64,000 bases of DNA from Allolobophora icterica (Eukaryota > Annelida > Clitellata > Crassiclitellata > Lumbricidae), in NCBI GenBank assembly GCA_963556255.1, contig OY744613.1, positions 38,819,134-38,883,133 of the forward strand. Direction: 5' to 3'. Positions 10,958 to 22,471 of this stretch are shown piece by piece. Position 1 is the stretch's first letter; each line of letters starts with the position of its first letter. A model generated the notes under the pieces. The model saw nothing but the letters and a program-made list of their open reading frames with translations, did no database searches and was not told the DNA's origin. Position numbers and translations under genes: made by a program.

Positions 10958-11389
10958 GTGGCGGGGGGGGGAGTTGGCGCATGGTCTGGTACAACACAAA
11001 ACCAGCATTATTAAAATTGCCCGGCTAACTTGATGACAGACTGTCACGTGGCTTGTTCTCCGATCAGGGTCCGAAAGGGAGTTATGGCTTGGAGTTTGTT
11101 GTCGGCCTTTAACTAATAGTTTATCACCAACAGAAACAACTTACCGTACCATGCAGAAGGAACAGAAACATGGCGTGGAAAGGATGATGAGAAACTGGAC
11201 GTGGTCGTGTAGATTTAGTTTTTATATCTCCAGAATGAGAAATTTTAGGTTACAGCACAGCAGAAGAAGAGCGGCGATGTAATGCAATGTTAGGAAATAT
11301 GTAACAGCACTCAAGCAGGAAAAGCTTTGATCAGAGATTATCGAGAAATGTAAAAGAGGACAGCAAGAGTTGCTAGAACTATGTAAGAA

Positions 11390-12040
11390 GCAAGCAAGAA
11401 AGAAAAGAAAGGGTAGGGTCATTGAAAAAGGAAGAGAAAAATGGAGAAATTATTTCCGATGATTTGGAAGCTGTTGAATTATACATTAAATATTTCAGCT
11501 CAGTGTTTATGTTGGAAGAAACATCCCTAACCCAACCAAGCGTTGTTAGAAGGATTAACACGGATAATGATTACCAAAGGAAATGTGGTCAAAGAGATGA
11601 AAACGCTTGAAATCGACAAGATTCCAGGTAGGCCTATAGATGAAATTCCATCCAAAATATTTACATGAAGTGAGGGAAGAAATTGGAGAGGCATTAGCAC
11701 AGATCTTCAATAAATCAATGCAGACTGGAGATGTACCACAGGAATAGAGAGATGCACTCATAGAGTCATTGTTTAAAAACGGAATTAGAAGTGAACTTGG
11801 TAAATAAATAAATAAATAAATAGTGAAGATTAGAGTGCCGTAGTTCGTAGAAAGTCGATGAAACCGAAGCAACGATTCAGAAGCACTTGGGTCGTTACAC
11901 GGTGGCTTAAGGTGGATTCGAATCTGCAACCCTCCGGTTACAAGGCACCAGCCTATACCACTACACCACCGCGTCTCCCAGTCAGTTTAATCATTGTGGT
12001 GTACAAAGTCATGGAGATAATTATTAAGTGTAACACACAA
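11390..12040 (+). repeat. LINE ORF2 fragment interrupted by a SINE
   Basis: Plus-strand frames read as the N-terminal part of a LINE reverse transcriptase: LYIKYFSSVFMLEE, VVKEMKTLEIDKIPG, EALAQIFNKSMQTGDVPQ, LFKNG. After the SINE at 11805-11983 the domain resumes as PVSLIIVVYKVMEIIIK. Stops and shifts make it dead. Confidence 0.7.
11805..11983 (-). mobile_element. tRNA-derived SINE with (TTTA)n tail
   Basis: The minus-strand head carries box A-like GGTGGTGTAGTGG (11958-11970) and box B-like GATTCGAATCC (11913-11922). The element ends in TTTATTTATTTA. It splits a LINE reading frame, so the nesting order is clear. Distinct from the SINE at 9683. Confidence 0.75.
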
Positions 12041-12639
12041 ACACACACACATAATTCCTTTACCTTAATTTGGATTTGTCTTTGTGTCCTATTCATCAAA
12101 GGACCTCCTCAAAACTTGGGTTTATATTTATTCATAATCTGTATAACATTCGATTATTTCTAACAAGAAACTCAACCCTCATTTCAATTAAGTTACGTGA
12201 TAACCTTTCTATGCTTCTATAGAAAAAATAGAATTGTTCCTGGTAAACGAACTTATCAGTTCCTACACGAAAACAAGACTTCCACACCAGCATCACTGCA
12301 GATTTATTGAAAGTGGTATAAAGCCTGTTACTCATACTTATTTGGAGTGCCAAATTTCATTGTAGCTAAAATTCTCAAAATCTTTCATGATACATGTATT
12401 GTGAAGGTTTCCTTACAATGAAGATACACAAATAGCATATATTATATGATATAAAGATACTAAACTGTGTAAAGAAAATACATATTTAAAAAAATTGAAA
12501 ATGCCTGACAAGAGTCTCTCATGCATTATGAGAGAATCTCGTACATACAATACTTTCTGCCTAAGCCAATAACCACTTGGTAATCACAGATGCACATGTT
12601 AATGTGAAATTCACAAATCCACACAGTAAACTGTTCTCT

Positions 12640-12790
12640 GGGCTTAAGGAAAGTAACTCACAGATGCATTGTCAAAAGTTGAAGAAATTTGTCTTTCCAC
12701 GGAGCATCGCGTCAATAACCAAAACAACGTTCCTTGAAATATGTCTCAATTTCGAAATCTTCATCACATTGTTGTTGACTGATTTCCAGA
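12640..12790 (-). pseudogene. 3'-end relic of another zinc-finger gene
   Basis: The minus strand reads CDEDFEIETYFKERC, an in-frame stop, then RDAPWKDKFLQLLTMHL. This matches the conserved C-terminal finger and tail of genes 3 and 4 (CDEMFEIETELTEHC, FLELFEMHL). No finger array is attached. It lies just downstream of gene 3 and marks a lost sixth member. Confidence 0.65.
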
Positions 12791-13115
12791 ACGTTGTGTG
12801 CTTCAGCATAGTTTCTATCACTGAAAAATCTTTACAATATCATTGTCTTTTCTTGGCTGCACTAAAAACAAGTACTGTTCGTGGTGAATCAACTTTTTCG
12901 ACTGCTACAGCAGAAACTTGATTTAGACACAGACTTGTTGCTGCGTATCTACAGAATGTGAATGTCTTTTGATGAAACTGATCTTCAGTGTCAACATCTT
13001 TATTGTAGCCTAACTTACCTAAAGATAGATAGTTCATGATATTCTCAAGTTTTCCTTGCAGCAAAAATAACAAAAAAGCATTTGAATAACTTTATATTAT
13101 GCAAAGTAAAACATG

Positions 13116-13121
13116 TTTATT
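13116..13121 (-). terminator. Poly(A) signal of gene 3
   Basis: AATAAA on the minus strand in ACCAATAAACA, the same context as for genes 2 and 4. Confidence 0.55.
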
Positions 13122-13234
13122 GGTAACCGATGCCTGAGTTACCTAAAAGGTACAGACATTTCCACATCACATCATCCTGCACAATGAAATTTACTGCTTT
13201 GTGACAAATCTATGCAGTAAACTGCATTCTTTGT

Positions 13235-15096
13235 TCAAGGAATGTAACTCAGCAAATGCATTTCAAACAGTTCAAGAAATGTGTTTTTCTGGGAAGCATC
13301 ACTGAAGTGACGAAAACAATGTTCTGTTAATTCCGTTTCAATTTCAAACATTTCATCACAGATTCCACAACCAAAAGGTCTAGAAAATAAATGACTATGA
13401 TTAGCACCAATTACTGTTGATTGATCTCCAGAATGTTGGTCATCACCTCCATTGTCATCAGGGATGTCCTCTCTTGGTGACATCCTAAACCTGTTATACA
13501 ATTTCTTTCTACGATGTCTCTTCTTTGTCATGCCCAGCACAATGCTTTTAAATGGATTTTCTTCAGTGGAGATCTTTTCATGTTGATTCAGACGACTGCT
13601 GCAATTACCAGTGTTTAGAAAGAGTTCAAACTTGTGTCGATTTTCTCCATTGTGGGTTCTCAAATGGCTTGTTAGAAACTGACTCCGAGCAAATGTCATG
13701 AAACACAAATGGCATTCATATTGTTTTACTCTAGTGTGGAGTTTTAAATGGTTTTTGAGCCTGCTCCTGTCTGCAAATGCCTTGCCGCATGACTCACATT
13801 TATATGGTTTTTCTCCAGTGTGTATACTCAGATGAAGTTTCATATCCTTATGTCGAGCAAATGCTTTCTGACAGACACTGCAAATGTATGGTTTTTCTCC
13901 AGTGTGGATCATTGTGTGACAACGAAGAAGTCGAAGTGTGGAAAATGTTTTGTTGCATAACTGACATAAGTATGGCTTATCTCTAGTGTGAGTTTTTGTA
14001 TGTTGTGCCAGATTATGCAAACGGGTAAATGTCTTATCACATAAATTGCACTTATATGTTCCTTCTTCAGTGTGGACTAGCATGTGCAGCTTGCGCTTGT
14101 TACTTGTTGCAAATGCTTTGTTACACGAATTGCAGTTGTATGGTTTTTCTCCAGTATGTGTTCGTATATGTATACAAAGATTACTACTGTTTCTAAAATA
14201 TCTTTTGCAAATGTGACAAATGTAAGGTTTTTCTCCAGTGTGCGCTTTTATATGTTCTTTCAGATAATATTTCTGTGCAAATGCTTTATTACAAAAAGTA
14301 CATATATATGATTTATATTCAGTGTGGGTTTTCTTATGGAGTTCCAGATCACCCCTCCAAGCAAATTCTCTCTGACACAAATTGCATTTGTATGCTTTCT
14401 TTCCAGTGTGGCTACTCATATGGTCAGCCAGAGAGCGCTTTTCGGAATATGCTTTGTGACATAACTTGCACTCGTATGATTTTTCTCCACTGTGAGTTTT
14501 TACATGGGTGTTGAGATTCCCCTGTTGAGTAAATGCTTTGCCACAGAATTCACATTTGTATGGTTTTTCTCCAGTGTGAGTTTTTTTATGTGTTTCCAGA
14601 TGTTCCTTCCGTGTAAATTCTTTCTGACACAAGTTGCATTTGTATGCTTTCTCTCCAGTGTGGCTATTCATATGGTCAGCTAGAAAACGCTTTTCAGAAT
14701 ATGCTTTGTGACAAAACTTGCACTCGTATGTTTTTCTCCACTGTGAGTTCTTAAATGGGTGTTAAGACTCCCTTGTTGAGTAAATGCTTTGCTACAGAAT
14801 TCACATTTGTATGGTTTTTCTCCACTGTGAGTTCTTAAATGGGTGTTAAGACTCCCTTGTCGAGTAAATGCTTTGCTACAGAATTCACATTTGTATGGTT
14901 TTTCTCCACTGTGAGTTCTTAAATGGGTGTTAAGACTCCCTTGTTGAGTAAATGCTTTGCTACAGAATTCACATTTGTATGGTTTTTCTCCAGTGTGGGT
15001 TCTTACGTGCCTGTTGAGAAACTCTTTACATGTAAACTTTTTGTTACAATATTCACAGTCGTACTGTTTTTTCCCTTTATTACTTCTTGCTTGCAT
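13235..15096 (-). CDS. C2H2 zinc-finger protein, gene 3 (one frameshift)
   Basis: Two minus-strand frames, 15096-14680 and 14671-13235, form one gene. The first starts [11 protein letters not shown] and has four fingers, the last three nearly identical. The frame breaks in an A-run (14731-14735, five bases against six in gene 1). The rest continues 13 more tandem fingers, a degenerate finger, a basic linker (KKRHRRKKLYNR, possible nuclear signal), and the atypical terminal finger CGICDEMFEIETELTEHC. Without the shift it would be about 620 residues with 17 tandem fingers. It is the counterpart of gene 1 in the second block. The shift may be real or an assembly error in a homopolymer. Confidence 0.85.
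14731..14982 (-). repeat. Three tandem 84-bp copies of one zinc finger
   Basis: Units 14731-14814, 14815-14898 and 14899-14982 are nearly identical, differing mainly TTGTT/TTGTC (finger helix TQQGSLNTH against TRQGSLNTH). Gene 1 has one such finger at this place, so the array expanded recently by unequal exchange. Confidence 0.9.
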
Positions 15097-15299
15097 CTTC
15101 AGACCTTCACTATAGTCAAAAAGAAGTTCAAAACAACTATATGTGAGATTTTTCAGTATTAATCTGATATTTAAAGATGAACCACAAATTTACAGCTAGA
15201 GTAATAGTGATATCGTATTGATTCATTTCAGCTCAACTGAACAAACCTTCATACTTGATCATCTCTGTAATTTTAACCACATGTTACCACTTTTTAACC

Positions 15300-15760
15300 T
15301 CTTGATCTTGTCTCTAATTTTAACCACTGCTACAGAATTCACATTTGAGACCTTCCCTGATTGTGTTCTGGTCTAGTGTTTGCGATTTAGGTGTCTCTAG
15401 ATAGTTCTCTTACTTTTACGGATCACATTTGCAACCTTTCCCGCTCCTCATACTTTCACCTAAGGCGTCTCAGGGCTATCTGTCGCTCAGTTTTATTTCT
15501 TGACCTTCACTTCAATTGTTCATGCTTTTGTTTGTTCACGAATTGACATTGCAATACTCTCCTCATTGGTCCTCCTAAGGTTTGACTCTCTCCCATCGAG
15601 TCAGTACTAAATGCAGCGGCTAGACTGATTGCTCTCCTTCCTAGGTACTGCCATATCTCCACTTTCATGTTTGAGTCACTACACTGGCTCCCTCTTTCAG
15701 CCCGTAATCAATTATGCAATGTTTTCTGGTATATTGCAATTTGTAAATGTAATAACAATC
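15300..15760 (+). repeat. LINE relic upstream of gene 3 (copy of 1600-2200)
   Basis: Same LINE C-terminal relic as upstream of gene 1, with matching surrounding bases, but cut off after the CTGGCTCCCTCTTTCAG segment. Confidence 0.7.
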
Positions 15761-16430
15761 TTCTATGTAAATATTGTAAATAAAAATTTATATAGCACAA
15801 CCTCAAAAAATCTAATAGGCATTCTACGCATTTGCCTGCCTGATGCAAAGTGTCACTGAGAATGTAAAACAATACACAGAAGACTAGAAGAGGCAGCAGT
15901 GGAGGGTCAGACACACACATGAAGTTCAAGCAATGGATTCCCATACAGAGAGAACTGCCACAAATTAATCAGAGGTGTTAATCTGCTCTACTACCGTCAC
16001 TGAAATTGTGTCATTAAGAACAGAAATTTCACCAGTAAGCAACACAATGTAATGAAGAGTCAACAATGTCGGCTCATGCATAAATCAGAGCAAAACAGAT
16101 TCTCATCCAAAGATGACTTATCATCAAGTTCAAAGTGCACGGACCAGCCTGTGTTGATAGCGTGTGCCCAGCTATGTCTCACTTGGTTGATAACACAAGT
16201 CCGGCTATCCACTGGGCCACTGAGTGCAAGTAGAGCAGGTATTCATCGCCTATTACCGTAGTAAGTAGATCCAAGTGCAACTAGTGACAAACGGTCAACG
16301 TCAGTTCAAAGACCCACATCACTGCTCCTCAGCCGATACAATAAAATCATGCTGAAGACGGTGTATATGGGTTCATAGATTCCAGACTCGTTGACGTTAG
16401 GTCTATTACCATGTATGAAAATTGTTTCAT
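15760..16430. other. Unrecognised intergenic DNA
   Basis: No coding frame with family features and no terminal repeats seen. Confidence 0.4.
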
Positions 16431-16604
16431 ATTAAAACGTTGGATTATTGATGAAAATATTACTTAAACTAGAAGCTGGATGATCGATGAACTTATAACT
16501 GAAACTAGAAGTTGGATGAGCGATGAAAATATTTAATATTAAAAGTCAAACTAGAAGTTGGAAGTACGGGAATGAAGACATGGCATTAATTTAGCAACGT
16601 AAAC

Positions 16605-18723
16605 TAGGGAATGCAAATCCGGGTTTATGCCTACCCGGGTATCCGGGTTTTCCGGGATTTTCGGAACCCAAATCCCGGGTTTATCCGCGATTGAAACCCG
16701 GGTTTGAACAATGACATTAAAATTTCATTACTATTTTATTATATTATAATATAGGGCCTAGCCTAACATGAATCAATGTTTTACTACGCAACATAAATGT
16801 AGCCTAACTCGTATGCCTATCATTAATATACTACAAAGTAAAACACAGCCAAACTCGTAAGACTAGCAAAAACGGAGGCCGACGGGTGAAACAACTATGT
16901 TTGAGCGTTGTACAAACTTTGAACACCACATAATCCACAACAGCTTCCATCCTAGACGAGGACAGGTTCCGCTCTTGAGACTAGATAGAGGTAATGTCCT
17001 CTTCGTGATAGGTTGGCCCTGCCCTTGCAGTCTTGTCCTCCGTATCGAACGCAGGTATGGGGACCCCCACAGCCAAAGCGATGGACGGACACCTGCCAAA
17101 GCTCGTCTATGTCTTCGTAAAACGCCACTGAAACCCGGGTTTGGCGTGTTTAAAAAGCATCACTTTCATCGTCGTTCACGCCACGAAACTCGCAAATGCA
17201 AAGTAGCCTAATGGAAATAAGACTTATAAGGATAGTGCTGCGCTTGGTAACCGGTCATCTAATAGCCTACTACTTCTACTTACTTTTTTATTGGCTCGTC
17301 CTGTCTTTTTGGTGACGTTATATGAGTGAGGCCTCACATTTCACACGAAGAGTGAGTAGGCCTAATGCTGAGTTTCTTTTATACTTGTGCCATCGAGTTA
17401 TTATATCATCGGTAATCTTTTTCATTGAAATGTAGTGACTTATTTAAGCAATGTTTTAAATCCGCAAATATAAAAAGCGGTGTTTTGGAACACTTCGTTC
17501 GCGATTCTGTGGGACAGACGGCTCAATGCCAGTTATGTAAATAGAAGCTGAAAATTGTCGGCTGTTCAACACGAAGTTTCTAGGCGTTATTATTGATTCC
17601 CATCAAACCTGGAAATTACATATTTAACATGCATCAAGGAAAGTAGCAAAAACATAGGAATTCTAAAAAGAGTTAAACACTGTTTGCCTACAAATAGACT
17701 TTTAAACTTTACAACACACTAATTTTTCCTTATATTGCTTACTGTAATATCTCCTGGGGAGCCAATTACAAAGCTGTCCTACACCACCTAAGTAAATTAC
17801 AAAAAGCTGCTATTCGTACTGTGTTCAAAAAATATTTGCTGATATGCATATCTTGACAATAACCCAAATAAATATATACCAATGTGGCCTGTTCATGTAT
17901 CGTTATCATAATAATTTGCTGCCATTGTCCTTTGTGTCCTACTTTGGGAGGGGAATAACTATACATCAACGTCTGACGCGTAATGCCCTAAAATATCGTC
18001 CAGAATGTGCGCGTATTAATGTAAAATGGTTTTCAATTAAATGTCAGGGCCCTAGGTTGTGGAATGCTTTACCTGATGAGTTAACCTCGATATTGTCTAT
18101 TAATCGGTTTAAAGTGTTGCTAAAGTTTTATATTATAAACCAAATGTTACTACATGATTACATATAGCTGATTTGCCTAGTATATTGCTGCTATTATGGT
18201 TTGCCTATTATGTTGCTGCTTGCATCACTTTGTATTGTGAATTTTGGCTTTTACGATAGTTAAGAATTTTCAAATCGTTTCCCTTGTATAATTATGCACA
18301 TATGTCCGTTCTGCCTGTGAACACCTCGGGTGCCCCAAATAGGTCTAGCGGGACGTGTCCCTTAGGGGTATCCTATTATAACACTCGCCTGTAACCTTAC
18401 TAAATACTTTAATCAGTTGTTTGTAAATCTTTACACGGTGTTCTAATAAACGGATTTTGATTTTGAAGTATGAATATTCATTTGAGGTCCAAGCATCAGA
18501 TAAACCTGCTCAAACACAAGGACGTTTATGAACATTGTCGTCTGCAGAACTTTGGACTTTGTAGCTGTATTTGACGACGTTGTTCTTGTCGCAAGACATA
18601 GTGCAGTAATATTATTTTATCATGTAAAGTTTCTAAACCCGTCAAAACCCGTGTACCCGAGTTTTTACTGGAGCCAATACCGAAAACCCGGGTTCGTAAA
18701 AGCCCTAGGGTTTGCATTCCCTA
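16605..18723. mobile_element. Non-autonomous hAT-like element, 2119 bp
   Basis: Left end TAGGGAATGCAAATCCGGG and right end, read inward, TAGGGAATGCAAACCCTAGG. Perfect 8-bp duplication ACGTAAAC at 16597-16604 and 18724-18731. CCCGGGTTT motifs repeat near both ends. No transposase frame is visible; a LINE fragment fills much of the right half. It inserted into the foldback element after the block duplication, because the first block lacks it. Confidence 0.88.
17500..18465 (+). repeat. LINE 3' end nested in the hAT-like element
   Basis: Broken frames read FLGVIIDSHQTWK, KNIGILKRVKH, KLQKAAIRTVFK, CGLFMYRYHNNLLPLSF, KCQGPRLWNALPDEL and INRFKVLLKF, the C-terminal domain of a LINE reverse transcriptase. 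A 3' UTR follows and ends in GATTTTGATTTTGAAG, a short tail repeat. The last 107 codons (17844-18167) are still open. Confidence 0.75.
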
Positions 18724-19237
18724 ACGTAAACTACTGGCCTAAAAACATGCTGAATTTAGCAACGTAAACTACGGTTTTACCAAATGTTTTTTATCGCTCA
18801 TCCACTACACGTCAATAATATCTGCACTAAAACGAAAACTTCTCATTGCTCATCCAACTTCTAGTTTCAGTTTAATTATGAAATGCTCTCATCGTTCTTC
18901 CAACGTGTAAAAAGGAACGCTAGCGTGATAAATTACCGAGTTAGGATCATGAAAATTCCAAGACCCGGTTGCCAGGTTATTATAGACGATGGGATTTCCT
19001 ATTTGCACAGGAAAGCAGAATCTTCCGCCGCAGAAGTAATAATACCCTAATATTCGGAAGGCGGAAGTTTCCACCATCGACGTGTATAGGCCGATGGTTT
19101 CCGCCGCATTAGTAATTTCTGCAGCCGTTACGAGGCGGAATCGGCGATCATGTACAATCGGGGTGCATGAATTTTAAAATCCAGATTCCACTCGCAGGTA
19201 GGCCTATAGCTTTTTTAGTCGCACAAATACATAGGCT

Positions 19238-19292
19238 ACACTGACCCTAACCCTAAGCCCTAACCGACCCTCACGACGCTTACCTGACCCTA
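19238..19292. repeat. Short interstitial telomere-like tract
   Basis: GACCCTAACCCTAAGCCCTA followed by further CCCTA and GACCCTAAC pieces: degenerate CCCTAA repeats, absent from the matching place in block A. Confidence 0.5.
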
Positions 19293-19400
19293 ACGATGCA
19301 AAAACACCTACCCAGATAGTACACAGATTGTACATGTTCGCCAATATAAATACTTCAATATTTAACAAATTAAAGAAAGAAATACAGCAATGAGAATAAA

Positions 19401-19477
19401 AATTACCAACCGTTTTCTTTGTTGAGTCCCAGAAATGGCGCTCAGGAAGAGCCAATTAGTATAAGTAGAAGTTGGAT
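19401..19477 (-). promoter_or_regulatory. Conserved upstream segment of gene 3
   Basis: Copy of the segment at 3449-3526: donor-like G|GTAATT on the minus strand (GT at 19405-19406), ATGGCG at 19435-19440, TAGAAGTTGGAT at 19466-19477. About 4.3 kb from the gene 3 ATG because of the hAT-like insertion. Confidence 0.38.
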
Positions 19478-20499
19478 TGTCACATGTTTCTGTCCTCTAC
19501 CGATTGAACGTAGCGTTCCTTGTCTAAATTTAAACAACTTACGAACCTGCGCTCAATTGGTAGGCGCTCTGTTAACGGAATATTATAAATGATAATCCTC
19601 TTTCCACTTTAAATAAAACATATGCAATCTAACTTAACTTATGCACAACATTGATGCAGGTCAAATAATCAGCTGAAAAGAGTCAAATATAGGCCTACCT
19701 GATAAGGACTCAGCTGGCTCATTTACAAAGTTATTACGTGAAGTTATTGCATTTTTTGACACAGAAATTTAAAGTGAAACATCGAGGTGATAGTATAGGC
19801 TATACAATGGAGGCTGGTATATTAGTTACAAGTGGCCAACAAGTAGCAAATAACGAGGCAAAAACAGGGAGGAGGCATTCAAGCCAGGTTATAATTTTGT
19901 GTACGCACTGATAATTATAGGCCCTACATATTAACCAAAAAGTTCCAGAATCTGAGCTTAAATTGATTGATGGTCACCGTAGGCCTGTTTCTAAAATCCC
20001 AGAAACGGAATTCCATACTGACGGGCCACAACGTTTAAATTGGAAAATTGTTTCACCTTAGTTCTTGCATTAACACCAAGGTGTTTGCCAGATGACTTAA
20101 TGTTTTAACCATGCATGCACTTCACATTGACGATAAACAAATTTATCAAAAGTAGGACGCAGCAAAAAGATTATGTAGCCTACGCCGATGATATCTAAAC
20201 ATACATTATTTCGTTTATTATGAATCAAAGTTGACAAACCGCAACTTCACACAGAAAAGTATGCTACAAAAAACAGTAGGCCTAGTCTAGAATAGTCTAC
20301 GAAAGGTAGAATACTATTTAGTTCATGGAACATGTCGGAACAAAACTCTAGGTATAAAGCATATTGTCCTTGCATGTAAGTTCAAAATCATGGGGTCTTG
20401 GGCGTAGGCCATGGGTACAGCTTTGCTTTGATATATAATAGGCCTATAGGCCTATTATGCATAAAATTATGTTTGCCTTGGTTGGCTCACCCAACTTTT

Positions 20500-20660
20500 A
20501 AACACTTCCTGGGCCTCTGTGTTCGAAGAAATGATGAAAAACGAATCGACCTTGTGGTGATTCGTTGTATGTTGCTCGATTATTAGTTTTAGACAACACG
20601 AGCTACCGGCAACATACAACAATTGGGGGTTCGTCCAAACAGTTGCGTTTTTAGATGTCT
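20500..20660 (+). other. Possible LTR end with tRNA-Pro-like primer site
   Basis: TGGGGGTTCGTCCAAAC at about 20623 resembles the tRNA-Pro primer-binding sequence of retroelements. The preceding 90 bases resemble 5090-5150 and 22085-22140, which could be LTR-related. No pol gene follows, so this is weak. Confidence 0.25.
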
Positions 20661-20929
20661 GGTGGACCGTAAAAGTGGTGTGACGGAATGTGGAGCAACG
20701 GCGTCGGTGTCTGGAAGAAATGTCCAAGAAGACGGTAATTGCGTGCATCGGTTCCGAGGGTTTCCACTGGTGGCACGGGTATATCCTGTTTCGAGATATT
20801 GTAGGTGTTGCTGTTCGAGTAGAGCTGCGTTAGACCTGGGTAGGAAGAGACTGAACTGTTCGTATGGTCGTAGTCGTGGTGTAGCTGTAGCCTATTTGTT
20901 GTAAATAGTAATGGTGGTAGTATGGTAGC

Positions 20930-21890
20930 CTACTTTTAATGTAGTTAAGAGGAGGTGTATGTGAAATGTATGGACAATGGGCATTGGTCAGTCGGATAGT
21001 GGTTTGAGTGGAAATGTCTTATTGGTTTTTCTGGAAAGTTGTTTTCTGCTAAGGTTTTTGGAATGGTAAGATGATGGTATTGGGTGGTGGTCGTTGGTGG
21101 CTTGGAGGTGTATTTTTATTGGTTTTTGGAATATTGTTGGTGCTGTCTGGACGATGTTGGAATTAATGCGGATGTCTTCTGGAAATGGTTCTTTTGCTTT
21201 GGTAAAGGTTTAAGTATGTGTAGGATGAATGGTAGTGTGATAATTTTGGTGTAGGTTAATCTTCTGTTGATGGACGGTTGTTAAATTGTTGTCGGTATTT
21301 GATTTGCTTTGGGTGTCTGTGTGTTGTTGGCAGTGTTGTTGCTTGAGGGTTCTGGTGGTGGTTGGTGTATCAGGTATTTTGTAGGTGTATGGTGAAGTGG
21401 ATGGTATGATAATGATTTCTTTGGAGGTATTAGGATTCATGGATTGTTGAAGTTGTACATATGGTACTGCGAGGCTGAAATATTAGGTTGTTAGTATGTT
21501 CGAGTATGTGACGATGGTGAATACTTGATATTTGTTAGTAGTGTATAGTTTCTTTAAGTGACCTAAATTGGTGTCGTTAACGTAGTGGTTTAATATATGT
21601 GATTGCTATTGTAGACATTGGACAAGGTTGTGTCTTTTGCTATTGGCAAGGAGTCGTCCTGAGTGTCTAGGTTGGTAATTGTTTAGTGAAGTTTGTCTTT
21701 TGCTAGGGATCATTCCAATTGCTTAGTTTGGTGATTTGTTTTCATAAAGTGTGCAATTTGTGTGGACATTGGAATTAGTTCCTTACATACGTTTTTGTCC
21801 ATAATTTGTGCAGTCCGTTGTAGTTTTGTCTGGAAACGGGGGATGTGTTGGATTTAGCAGGCTGTGAGATAGAAGGTAAAGTGGAAGGAG
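20930..21890. other. C-poor, G/T-rich stretch without a recognised gene
   Basis: Nearly a kilobase in which the plus strand is visibly poor in C, with GGTGGT and TTGGTG words. The minus-strand reading at 21210-21440 is low-complexity (Thr, Asn, Gln) and not convincing as a gene. It is absent from block A. Confidence 0.4.
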
Positions 21891-22287
21891 TGCTATAAGC
21901 AACATGTAGATGCTATGGAAGGATAGGTCATATGCTTGAGTGATTTCGTAAAACTAGTTTTGAAAAATGTATCGATTCACGAAAAGGGCGTATTAGTTCA
22001 GTTCACCTTGACTGTTGGAAAAGAACAGTTGTCTTGCATCATCGTGAATTTGAACTGATGTAGCCTACTGTGTTAAACTATGTGAAGTATTATTCGAAGA
22101 AAAGTTGAAAAGTGAATCGAACTTGCATTGATACGTTACTCAATCATCCCCTAAAGTTGGAAGACTCGAGTCAACAGACAACATAATAACAATACATATA
22201 TATAAGATTTTCTCATTACACAAATAACCAATGGGCAGTTGAAATAACTATTGTACTTCACTCTAGATTATGGTAAAAAAACGTATG

Positions 22288-22293
22288 TTTATT
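22288..22293 (-). terminator. Poly(A) signal of gene 4
   Basis: AATAAA on the minus strand in ACCAATAAACA, 180 bases past the stop codon and matching genes 2 and 3. Confidence 0.55.
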
Positions 22294-22471
22294 GGTAACT
22301 GATGCCTAAAAGCCAAAAAGAAACTCTGTTGTGCATTGTGAAATGCACACAGCCTCATCCTGAAGATAGCAGTTACCACTCACCACTTGGCACCCACCAA
22401 TCAATACATATATATTAATATGAAATTAGCAAATCTTCACAATTGTTTCCTCAAGGAAAATAACTCAACAG

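Larger units (their letters stand above)
16437..18905. repeat. Foldback element of 36-bp monomers (locus B), split by a hAT-like insertion
   Basis: Plus-strand monomers (GAAGCTGGAT, GAAGTTGGAT) at 16437-16575 and minus-strand monomers at 18780-18905 are the two arms of the element seen intact at 2741-3040. The element at 16605-18723 sits between them. Confidence 0.6.
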
